Below are positions 6,055 through 12,953 of a stretch of 16,753 nucleotides of DNA, piece after piece. This DNA comes from UBA2421 sp964641895. Lineage in GTDB: Bacteria; Planctomycetota; Phycisphaerae; Tepidisphaerales; Tepidisphaeraceae. The stretch spans positions 1 through 16,753 of the forward strand of contig CAZXLA010000067.1 in NCBI GenBank assembly GCA_964641895.1, in the 5' to 3' direction. The translations under genes were made by a program, and so were the position numbers. Numbering within the stretch: position 1 is the stretch's first letter; each line of letters begins with the position of its first letter. Under the pieces are notes generated by a model. It ran no database searches. It worked only from the letters and a program-made list of their open reading frames with translations, and was not told the DNA's origin.

Positions 6055-6855
6055 TCACTCCCCCTTAATCGTCCAATAGTTCACCCGTTCAACCTTTTTC
6101 AATTCATACTTCTGCCCGTCGGCCAGAGCGGCGCGGGTCATTACGTGCAGGCGGTCCTTTGCCATCCAGTAGCTTCCAATGGCCTTGCCCGAAACCGAAA
6201 CATCAAGCCGGTAAGAATCACCCTCTTCACCACCGAACTGAACGACAGCGGGGATGACGGCGGGGTTGGTCTGGCGGTTGCTCTTCTGGCTGGCAATTGC
6301 AGCGAACTCCACTACCGGCCTGCTCGCGAAATCGTAGTCGCGCAGCCAGAGTGGGAGAGAATCGATCGGCACGACCTTGCGATCGCCCAGCTTGATCGTT
6401 CCATCCTGCCTGCCGGCCTCGGGCATGTAGCTGAACAGAAAAAAGCCGAGCGACTTTTCACCCGGCCGCAGCATGAACTGCTTAAAGCTCGTGCCGCAGA
6501 ATTCCTGGCTGGAACAATCAAGCCGGGTAAGTTCCAGCTTGTCGGCGGTCATATGCGTGGTGGTCTCAAACTTGTAATCGTAGTTCGGCGTGGGAACCAC
6601 TTCGATGTGGTTGTGCTTCCACACTTCCACCGTCTGATTCGAACCGCTGGCTTTAGTCAGCGTTTTCAGGTCGTGCTGCTCTTTATTGGTGAAGATGATC
6701 GCTTCGTAGTTGCGATCTTTCCCATAAATCGGCCGGCTGGCGGTGTAGGTGGCCTTCTCGACGAGGCCGTCGTGCCAAATTGCATTAATGTTCCAATCAT
6801 CGGCCCGAACGAGTGATGAGGACAGGGCCACCAGAATGAGGACGAATTTTCTCAT
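6055..6855 (-). CDS. Secreted protein of unknown function
   Basis: The product has 266 residues. A short signal peptide, MRKFVLILVALSSSLVRA, has a likely cleavage before ADD or DD, followed by a soluble beta-rich-looking domain. I do not recognise an enzyme family with certainty. The segment TRLDCSSQEFCGTSFKQ is notable: two Cys flank a QEFCG box, which recalls a QEWCG box I associate with a poorly characterised family of secreted proteins in Bacteroidetes. That likeness is from memory and weak. Other landmarks are VVPTPNYDYKFETTTHM upstream and LPLWLRDYDF downstream of the Cys region. It lacks membrane helices beyond the signal and a lipobox, so it is probably periplasmic. The ATG at 6855 puts the signal peptide at the N-terminus; its Shine-Dalgarno sequence is weak. 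Confidence 0.75.
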   Translation of the reverse strand: MRKFVLILVALSSSLVRADDWNINAIWHDGLVEKATYTASRPIYGKDRNYEAIIFTNKEQHDLKTLTKASGSNQTVEVWKHNHIEVVPTPNYDYKFETTTHMTADKLELTRLDCSSQEFCGTSFKQFMLRPGEKSLGFFLFSYMPEAGRQDGTIKLGDRKVVPIDSLPLWLRDYDFASRPVVEFAAIASQKSNRQTNPAVIPAVVQFGGEEGDSYRLDVSVSGKAIGSYWMAKDRLHVMTRAALADGQKYELKKVERVNYWTIKGE

Positions 6856-6906
6856 CGTTGACTCGGCGTAAATTGCGACAATGCGGCAAACTCAATCGAA
6901 ATGCGT

Positions 6907-7131
6907 TCACGCGGCGGGAACTGGAACCAAGCGATACACGCGGGCGTTGCGCGTGGCTTCCACGACATTCCCACGCCGCAGGGATTGACGGACGTCGTCA
7001 AGCTTCAGTGCGTCGCCGGCGCTTAAGTAGGGGCCCCATCCGTCGGGGCCATCGTCGTCGAGCAGTTCGACATCTACCTCGGCGACGTAGTCGCCTTCTT
7101 TTACTAGTTCGACATGCGTGCGTCGCGTCAT
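6907..7131 (-). CDS. Small partner protein of the DUF4258 gene, putative antitoxin-like
   Basis: The product has 74 residues. The ATG at 7131 overlaps the stop of the DUF4258 gene as ATGA, and GAGGA lies upstream, so the start is well supported. The protein begins MTRRTHVELVKEGDYVAEVDVEL, continues with an acidic stretch (LLDDDGPDGWGPYLS) and a predicted helix KLDDVRQSLRRGN, and ends ARVYRLVPVPAA. It has no signal or membrane segment. I do not recognise a named domain. The pairing with DUF4258, the small size, the acidic character and the coupled translation are reminiscent of toxin-antitoxin pairs, but nothing in the sequence proves such a role. Confidence 0.75.
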   Translation of the reverse strand: MTRRTHVELVKEGDYVAEVDVELLDDDGPDGWGPYLSAGDALKLDDVRQSLRRGNVVEATRNARVYRLVPVPAA

Positions 7132-7451
7132 TTGATCCTCAGGAGAAAATCCATACTCCATTTTAACGGGTCCGGCCGATACGCGGTAACCACAACTGCC
7201 GGCCGGGTGGTATTCTTGCGCAGGCCCCAAAGAATGTGAAGCGGCTTCCTTGCAAGATCGCTTTGGAGCAACAAAACACAGGGGCCTTTCGGGTACGCAG
7301 GATAGTCTTCAACCACCAAGGCGCCGGAAAGCCCCTCAAGCACTTCGCGGAGGACAATGCGGTCGCTGGCAAGCTTTCGATCCGCGTGGGCGGACACCAA
7401 AAAATCGCCGTCTTCCACGAGCCGCTGGATATCAAGCGGCAACCGGCTCAC
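7128..7451 (-). CDS. DUF4258 domain protein
   Basis: The product has 107 residues and consists essentially of one DUF4258 domain. Landmarks are FLVSAHADRKLASDRI (the His-x-x-x-Lys/Arg segment), REVLEGLSGALVVEDYP, a central GPCVLLLQSD, KPLHILWG, and the C-terminal VVVTAYRPDPLKWSMDF. These match the usual HA...R...I...V..al..g.vie.yp pattern followed by rPlHvv and vvit.y.Pdp..W. The function of DUF4258 is unknown. Its size and its frequent tandem pairing with another small gene suggest a toxin-antitoxin-like or regulatory role. The GTG start at 7451 overlaps the ABC exporter stop (GTGA), so it is probably co-translated with the exporter. The downstream small gene overlaps by four bases as well. 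Confidence 0.82.
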   Translation of the reverse strand: MSRLPLDIQRLVEDGDFLVSAHADRKLASDRIVLREVLEGLSGALVVEDYPAYPKGPCVLLLQSDLARKPLHILWGLRKNTTRPAVVVTAYRPDPLKWSMDFLLRIK

Positions 7452-9472
7452 CCCGCCGCCCCGATCATCTGCCTCTCATACAGCTGCTGATACACTTCGC
7501 ACGTCTTGAGCAGCGCTTCGTGTTTGCCCTGCCCGACGATCCGGCCTTGGTCCATCACGACGATTACGTCGGCGGACAGAATCGTGCTGAAGCGGTGGGC
7601 GATGACAAACGTGGTCGCTTCGTGCATCAGGCCTTCGATGGCCTGCTGGATCAGATGTTCGCTTTCGGCATCGACTTGGCTGGTGGCTTCGTCGAGGATG
7701 AGAATCGGGGCGTTGCGGAGGATTGCCCGTGCGATGCACAGCCGCTGCTTTTGCCCGCCGGACAGTTGCGAACCTAAACCATCGAGCAGGGTATCGTAGC
7801 CTTGCGGTTTGGCCAGAATAAAATCGTGGGAGAAAGCGCGCCGCGCGGCATTCTCGATTTCGTCGCGGCGGGCCAGTGGCAGGCCGTAGGCAATGTTCTG
7901 GGCGATCGTGCCGGGAAACACCACACTTTCCTGCGTCACCAGCGAAATCTGGCGGCGGAGGGAGCGCAGCGTGGCTTGGCGAAGATCAACGCCGTCGATC
8001 AGCACCGCCCCGCCGGTGGGGTCATAAAACCGTGGTAGCAGCGCCAAGAGCGTCGTTTTCCCGCTGCCGTTTCGACCGACGACGGCAACACTTTGGCCCT
8101 TGGGCACACGAAGCGTCACATGATCGACAGCAACGTTGGCTCCACCGGGATAGCTGAAGCTGACATTGTCGAACAAAATATCGCGCTGCAGCGAAGGCAA
8201 CGAAACGCGCTTCTCATTCCGCGTTGCCGCGACGGCATTTCGGCGCGCTTCGACTTCTGTATCCATGATCTCAAACATCCGCACCGCCGCCGCGTTGGCG
8301 CGCTGGGTGACGTTGTTGAGCTTGCTCAGCCGGCGCATGGGTTCGGCGATGCTGCCCAGCGCGATCATGATCATCATGAAGCTGGTCGGTTCGAGCCAGT
8401 GTTTTTCGAACATCATCCAACTGGCGATGAGCAGAATGGCACCCACGGCAACAAGTGCCATCGTTTCCATCGCCGGCGTGGTGATGGCCTCGTAGCGGCT
8501 CATCTTCAATTGTTCTTTGACCAGTTCCGACATGATCCCGCCGTAGCGCCGTCGCTCGAAGCGTTCGGCACGGCTGGCTTTCACCACACGCACGCCCTGC
8601 AGCGTGCTTTCGATCTGCCCGAGCATGCTGGCGCTCTTCTGAAGCGCCGCCCGCATGGCCCGGCGCACCTTCGTGCCGAGCTTGCGCATCACCACAAACA
8701 TCGCCGGAAGAAACAGGATCACCACCAGCGTTAATTTCCAGTTGATGAACAGCGCCAGCCCGAGCGACATCGCCGCCGAAATGGGCGCCTGAATCATCTG
8801 GCCGAGCAGCACGCGAATGCCGTCTTGCAATTGGGCGGCATCGGAAACCAGCCGGCTGGTCGCGTCGCTGGTGCCAAATTTGCCGAAATACGCCAGCGGC
8901 AGACGCAGCACATGATCGTACATCCGCCGGCGCAGATCGTTGACGGCGAAGATCGCCACGCGGTCGCTCAAGTGTTCGTGGAAGAACCGGAACACGCTGC
9001 CGCAAACCGCCATCAACGAAATAAAACCGAAGATGGCCGCGATCGCATAAATCGGCCGGGTCGGCACGAACGACGCCAGCCAGCGCACCGCCCGCCAAGG
9101 TCGGGGCGTCGGCTTCAGGCCCGGCACGTCTTCGTTAACTGCCATCTGCCTAATGACCGCGGGGGTGATCTCGGTTGTAGTCGTCGAACTGCTGCCCGGC
9201 AGCGTCAGCGTTTCGCCGGTGCGAATTTCATGACCGAGGCGCGATTCCAGCGCCTGTTCATCCACCCACTCGGCCACCGTTTGGCCTTCGATCAACACCT
9301 TCAATATGGGTAGAATGGCACTGAGGCCGATGGTGGTGATCAAGCCCATCAGCAGCGCGCACACGACGCTGGCCGCCACCATTTTTCGGTACGGCCACAC
9401 GAATCGCACCGCGCGGCGCAACGCGGCGTGCCGACGTTCGGTTGGCTTGACGGATTCTTTCATCTCACTCAT
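7448..9472 (-). CDS. ABC exporter, MsbA-like fused permease/ATPase
   Basis: The product has 674 residues, a half-transporter with an N-terminal six-helix type IV ABC-exporter domain and a C-terminal nucleotide-binding domain. It probably works as a homodimer in the inner membrane, flipping lipid or exporting a lipophilic or peptide substrate. Helix 1 is about residues 28-50. A long non-membrane loop (about 52-138, with a Thr/Ser patch SSSTTTT) precedes helix 2; it is longer than the usual periplasmic loop of MsbA. The ATPase domain has Walker A GRNGSGKTT (near 465), a Q-loop (LVTQESVVF), signature LSGGQKQR (near 568), Walker B ILILDEATS (near 590) and switch His in IAHRFS. ATG 9472 is preferred over ATG 9463 or TTG 9478, but none has a strong RBS. 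The cargo is unknown. Confidence 0.92.
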   Translation of the reverse strand: MSEMKESVKPTERRHAALRRAVRFVWPYRKMVAASVVCALLMGLITTIGLSAILPILKVLIEGQTVAEWVDEQALESRLGHEIRTGETLTLPGSSSTTTTEITPAVIRQMAVNEDVPGLKPTPRPWRAVRWLASFVPTRPIYAIAAIFGFISLMAVCGSVFRFFHEHLSDRVAIFAVNDLRRRMYDHVLRLPLAYFGKFGTSDATSRLVSDAAQLQDGIRVLLGQMIQAPISAAMSLGLALFINWKLTLVVILFLPAMFVVMRKLGTKVRRAMRAALQKSASMLGQIESTLQGVRVVKASRAERFERRRYGGIMSELVKEQLKMSRYEAITTPAMETMALVAVGAILLIASWMMFEKHWLEPTSFMMIMIALGSIAEPMRRLSKLNNVTQRANAAAVRMFEIMDTEVEARRNAVAATRNEKRVSLPSLQRDILFDNVSFSYPGGANVAVDHVTLRVPKGQSVAVVGRNGSGKTTLLALLPRFYDPTGGAVLIDGVDLRQATLRSLRRQISLVTQESVVFPGTIAQNIAYGLPLARRDEIENAARRAFSHDFILAKPQGYDTLLDGLGSQLSGGQKQRLCIARAILRNAPILILDEATSQVDAESEHLIQQAIEGLMHEATTFVIAHRFSTILSADVIVVMDQGRIVGQGKHEALLKTCEVYQQLYERQMIGAAG

Positions 9473-9536
9473 GCTCAAGGATACAGGAAACGCGGGCGGG
9501 ATGCCCGTTTCGGGCTAAAACCGCATTGGGTCAAAT

Positions 9537-10730
9537 ATGGAAATGTCGATTCCACTTTCATCGCCCGATATCACTCAGGCTGATATCGATGCTGTAATAG
9601 ACGTTCTCAAGACGCCAACGCTTTCAATCGGCCCCAAGATTGAAGAATTCGAGCGGGCCTGCGCACGGGTCGCCGGCCGACGGCTCGGAATTGGCGTTTC
9701 CAGCGGAACCTCCGGGCTGCACCTGTGCATGCTCGCCGCGGGCATACGGCCGGGGGATGAGGTGATTACCACTCCGTTCAGCTTCGTGGCGTCAACCAAC
9801 TGCATCCTGTTCGTCGATGCCAAGCCGGTGTTTGTCGATATCGACCCGAAATCGCTCAACATCGATGTGACCAAGGTCGAACGCGCCATCACCCCGCGGA
9901 CGCGCGCCATCCTGGCCGTTGAAGCGTTCGGCCACCCCGGCGGAATGATCGAACTCGAACGCATCGCCCAACGCCACGAGCTTTTGCTTATTGAAGATTG
10001 CTGCGAAGGCTTTGGAGGATGCGTCAGCGAATCAAACCCTGCCGCGGGAGTAAATCCGCGCGGCCCACGCGACGCGCGCGTCCGCCCGATCGGTTCATTT
10101 GGCCGCGCGGGCGTCTTCGGGTTTTACCCCAACAAGCAAATCACCACCGGCGAAGGGGGAATGATCGTCACCGACGACGACCGCTTCGCCGCCCTATGCA
10201 AAAGTTACCGCAACCAGGGCCGCGACGGCATGAACTGGTTGGCGCACGCACGGCTGGGTTTCAACTACCGCCTGAGCGAAATCAACGCGGCATTGGGCGT
10301 GACCCAGGTGCAGCGCGTGGATGAAATCCTTAACGCGCGCCGGCGCGTGGCAAATACTTACATGCGGCGATTGATGGACAACAAATACCTCGTCCTGCCG
10401 ACGATCGACCAAACCACGCAAATGAGCTGGTTCGTCTTTGTCGTCCGCCTGAGCGATTTGTTCGACGGCGACGACCGCGACGCGATCATCAAGCAATTGC
10501 GGATCGAGGGAATCGGAGCGAGCAACTACTTTCCGCCGATCCACCTTCAGCCCTACATTCGCGAAGCCCTTCTCACCCGCGAAGGCGATTACCCCGTCTG
10601 CGAATATGTATCGGCCCGTACTATTGCGCTGCCGTTTTTCAACAAACTCAGCGAATCACAGATTCTGCGTGTGTGCGATACGCTGGAGCGGATCATCGAT
10701 CGGCAACTCCTGACACGAAAATCGCGGTGA
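9537..10730 (+). CDS. DegT/DnrJ/EryC1 family PLP-dependent sugar aminotransferase
   Basis: The product has 397 residues. Family members transaminate nucleotide-linked keto-sugars for LPS, O-antigen, glycan or antibiotic sugar synthesis in the cytoplasm. Seen here are IPLSSPDIT at the start, VSSGTSGLHL (54-63) for PLP phosphate binding, TTPFSFVASTN (78-88), IEDCCEG with Asp154 against the PLP ring nitrogen, and FGFYPNKQITTGEGG with the Schiff-base Lys200. An insertion of about 18 residues (roughly 162-185) rich in Pro/Arg/Gly separates the Asp and Lys motifs. The usual spacing between them is much shorter. ATG 9537 and ATG 9543 are alternative starts; neither has a strong RBS. The gene is divergent from the ABC exporter across 64 bases, which might link the two in envelope glycan or lipid work, but this is only context. 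Confidence 0.92.
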   Translation: MEMSIPLSSPDITQADIDAVIDVLKTPTLSIGPKIEEFERACARVAGRRLGIGVSSGTSGLHLCMLAAGIRPGDEVITTPFSFVASTNCILFVDAKPVFVDIDPKSLNIDVTKVERAITPRTRAILAVEAFGHPGGMIELERIAQRHELLLIEDCCEGFGGCVSESNPAAGVNPRGPRDARVRPIGSFGRAGVFGFYPNKQITTGEGGMIVTDDDRFAALCKSYRNQGRDGMNWLAHARLGFNYRLSEINAALGVTQVQRVDEILNARRRVANTYMRRLMDNKYLVLPTIDQTTQMSWFVFVVRLSDLFDGDDRDAIIKQLRIEGIGASNYFPPIHLQPYIREALLTREGDYPVCEYVSARTIALPFFNKLSESQILRVCDTLERIIDRQLLTRKSR

Positions 10731-10739
10731 CGGGGGGGA

Positions 10740-10863
10740 GTTGTTGGTTGTGGGTTGGGAGTGGTGGGTTGTACGTTGGAGGTTGGAGGTTGGAGGTTGG
10801 GCGTTGCAGAAAACATGCCACTAATAATCTACAACCTACAACTCCCAACCCACAACCCACAAC
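10740..10863. repeat. Period-7 inverted repeat (GTTGNNN array facing CAACNNN array)
   Basis: The left half (10740-10809) is ten heptamers in exact 7-base phase, nearly all of the form GTTGNNN, including three identical GTTGGAG units (10775-10795). A 21-base AT-richer spacer (10810-10830) follows. The right half (about 10831-10863) has CAAC every 7 bases at 10832, 10839, 10846, 10853 and 10860, which is the reverse complement of the same pattern. Within it, GGTTGTGGGTTGGGAGT (10746-10762) pairs perfectly with ACTCCCAACCCACAACC (10841-10857). Strong G/C strand asymmetry means each arm could form one large hairpin. No gene is supported here; the open frames crossing it are repeat translation artefacts. 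Confidence 0.85.
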
Positions 10864-10879
10864 CGCACCCTATCGCCTA

Positions 10880-10908
10880 TCGACGTCAAATGCCGATGGT
10901 GTCATAAT
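10880..10908 (+). promoter_or_regulatory. Possible promoter of the ECF sigma gene
   Basis: TCGACG (10880-10885) and CATAAT (10903-10908) are 17 bases apart and match the sigma70 -35 and -10 consensus in four and five of six positions. A transcript would start near 10915, just upstream of the ATG at 10932. This comes from pattern matching only. Confidence 0.35.
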
Positions 10909-10931
10909 GCCTGAACCGCGCGAAACCGTTC

Positions 10932-11708
10932 ATGCGGCCGGCTACGTTGATGCAGTACACTTCCGATGCCAGTTTGCTATTTGCCGCAGCGCGATCCAGG
11001 GATGGAGAGGCGATAGCCCAGCTTGCGCAACGTTATGCGGCGCTGGTCTACTCGGTGGCGCTGCGCATCACTGCCGAACCCGCCCGTGCCGAGCGGCTCA
11101 CGGTCGAGGTGTTCGGCATCATCGCGGCGAAGCCCGAGCGGGTTCGAGGCGAGCCGGCGGTGTGGATTCACGAGCAAATCACCCGCCGGGCCAGGGAATT
11201 GATGGCCGATACCGTGCATCCCCCCCGCGTCGATCCGGCGGAAGAGCCGGGCTGGGATGAAGTGCGCCATGCTCTGGATAAAGCCCTGCTGCGATTGAGC
11301 GCCCGCAACCGCAACGTCGTCCTCCAGCATTACTATCAACGGCATTCGCAGGATGATTTGGCAGAAATGCTGCAGGTCACTCAACCGGTGGTTGGCAAGC
11401 GGCTTCGAAAGGGATTGGAATTATTGCGCGGCAGATTGGTTGAAGCCGACGCGGGCTGTTCTCTGGGGCATTTGATGATGTTGCTTGCCCGCTACGCCGC
11501 CAGCGACGCCCCGCCGCAATTGATTGCCAAGGCGCGCGCAGCGGCGGTCGATCGTCTGGAAGCGTCGCCGGAAAAACGTGGTGGATGGCTGGGCATTTTA
11601 GCGGTGTGGGCGGTGGTGGCCGGGCTGATCGTCGCGGTCGCCGCAAGCTATTCCCGGACACCCGACGCCGCAAAAGCAAATACAACGACGATGCCTTCGT
11701 CGCGATAA
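10932..11708 (+). CDS. ECF-type RNA polymerase sigma factor with C-terminal membrane helix
   Basis: The product has 258 residues. A region-2-like segment (about 19-85, DGEAIAQLAQRYAALVYSVALRIT) precedes a sigma region 4 helix-turn-helix (about 112-172). Region 4 shows LSARNRNVVLQHYYQRHSQ, then DLAEMLQVTQPVVGKRLRKG. After a Cys/Leu-rich stretch the protein ends in one predicted membrane helix (LGILAVWAVVAGLIVAVAAS, about 216-235) and a short polar tail. Sigma factors with fused membrane segments are known in planctomycetes and may be held at the membrane until released. No separate anti-sigma gene is adjacent. Region 2 is degenerate in its -10-recognition part, so partial function is possible. 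ATG 10932 and ATG 10950 are both usable and neither has a Shine-Dalgarno sequence. Confidence 0.82.
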   Translation: MRPATLMQYTSDASLLFAAARSRDGEAIAQLAQRYAALVYSVALRITAEPARAERLTVEVFGIIAAKPERVRGEPAVWIHEQITRRARELMADTVHPPRVDPAEEPGWDEVRHALDKALLRLSARNRNVVLQHYYQRHSQDDLAEMLQVTQPVVGKRLRKGLELLRGRLVEADAGCSLGHLMMLLARYAASDAPPQLIAKARAAAVDRLEASPEKRGGWLGILAVWAVVAGLIVAVAASYSRTPDAAKANTTTMPSSR

Positions 11709-11741
11709 CAAACACGGCGCGCAATAGCACTCGCGGCCCTG

Positions 11742-12833
11742 TTACGCCGGCCGGTTCGTTTCGTACGCCGTGGAAAGCGCAGCGACACCCTGTTGAGCCT
11801 GAATCATTGCCGGCATGGTAGCGCCGGCGAGCGTTTGTTTGTCGTGGTACGCGCCGGCCAGCCACAGATTCACCGGCCGCGCCGAACCGTGTTCGCGCAG
11901 CACCTTGGCGATCGATTCCGCGAACTGGCGCAACGGGACGAAGTAACCGGTGCAGGGCACGTCATCGCCGGCGGCACCGGCGCAGCCGACCGACACCTGC
12001 TGCGGCACGGCAATGTTCTGCCCGGCAAGGATTTTCATCAGTTCGCCGGCGGCAAAGGTGCACGCGCAGATGACGGCGGTCGCTCCTTGTGCGATGGCGG
12101 CCGGGACGTCAGTTGCATAGCCGTGATCGATCACTGCGCCGGAGTCGTAGCGGGTCACAATTTGTCGAACGATGTCGTGAATGGTTGCGGGAATCACCTT
12201 GGCTTCGGCCACGAAAAACCGACGGTGTCCGAGCAGCGCCATTTCGCGCGCGAGATTGGCCGCGCCGAGCACCCGATCAATCGCCACGGTGTGCGTGGAA
12301 TATCCGCTGGGCTGACGCATCACGACCACCGTGGGCATGTTGCGCACCAGTAGATCGCGAATGAGTTCGTCGGGCGTGCCTTTGGCCGCGTCGATTACGC
12401 CGCCTACGCCCGACAGGTCGCTCGGGCGAAGCGTTTGTTTGCATGAAACGGCGGTGGTTTCGGGGTTGAAGTGCTGCAGGCTGTCCATGAGCCAGTGGCG
12501 TTCGTGAAGATCGTCTACCAGCACGAGCCACTTGCCGTCTTTAGACATGGCCGGTGCGTCAACCCCGCGGACGTACGTGCCGCGGCCGATCGAACGATCG
12601 AGCAATCCTTCGGCGGCCAGATCGGTCAGGGCTTTGCTGAGCGTTTTGGCGTTGACTCGGAAGCGCTTGGCCAACTGGCGCTCGCCGGGCAGCTTGCCGA
12701 CGAGTTCGCCGGAGCGAATCGCCTCCCGAACGCGCTCGCGCAGCCGCTGAAACTTATAGCTCAGCCGCTGTTGCCCTGCGCGCGTGGCGGGATCTGCTGG
12801 GTTTTCCACTAAATTCTCCGACCCGTTCTGCAT
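11742..12833 (-). CDS. GntR-family transcriptional regulator with LacI-like sensor domain
   Basis: The product has 363 residues. A GntR winged helix-turn-helix (about 26-90) shows VREAIRSGELVGKLPGERQL, RFRVNAKTLSKALTDLAAEG and IGRGTYVRG. The remainder resembles a periplasmic-binding-protein/LacI-type effector domain, with KWLVLVDDLHERHW, MPTVVVMRQPSG, GHRRFFVAEA, GATAVICACTFAAGELMKIL and VPQQVSVGCAGAAGDDVPC. This architecture (as in AraR-type regulators) usually senses a small sugar-like ligand. ATG 12833 is chosen because GGAG lies 4 bases upstream; the open frame continues 35 codons further without an RBS. The gene is divergent from the MBL exonuclease, and its targets are unknown. The sensor domain is only loosely similar to family members, so the ligand cannot be named. 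Confidence 0.87.
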   Translation of the reverse strand: MQNGSENLVENPADPATRAGQQRLSYKFQRLRERVREAIRSGELVGKLPGERQLAKRFRVNAKTLSKALTDLAAEGLLDRSIGRGTYVRGVDAPAMSKDGKWLVLVDDLHERHWLMDSLQHFNPETTAVSCKQTLRPSDLSGVGGVIDAAKGTPDELIRDLLVRNMPTVVVMRQPSGYSTHTVAIDRVLGAANLAREMALLGHRRFFVAEAKVIPATIHDIVRQIVTRYDSGAVIDHGYATDVPAAIAQGATAVICACTFAAGELMKILAGQNIAVPQQVSVGCAGAAGDDVPCTGYFVPLRQFAESIAKVLREHGSARPVNLWLAGAYHDKQTLAGATMPAMIQAQQGVAALSTAYETNRPA

Positions 12834-12953
12834 AGCGCTCCAACCCCTATCCTGCTGGACAAATAGCATTGCTGAAAAGCCCGATGGCGATCCGCCGGCG
12901 ATCGTGTTAATAGATCGGTAAGGGACTGGTCGTTTCACCCTCGCTCAAAAACA

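Noticed and set aside
6145..6816. Plus-strand frame of 223 codons opposite the secreted protein gene
   Set aside because: The minus-strand protein has a signal peptide and fits the gene spacing; the antisense frame has no domain or RBS.
10589..10816. Minus-strand frame encoding repeated LQPPTSN/QPTTPNPQPTT
   Set aside because: The peptide is just a translation of the heptamer repeat plus the antisense end of the DegT gene. The 7-base period shifts the reading frame every unit, which coding repeats rarely tolerate.
10740..10863. CRISPR array interpretation of the repeats
   Set aside because: The units are 7 bases, contiguous without spacers, inverted in the second half, and there are no cas genes.
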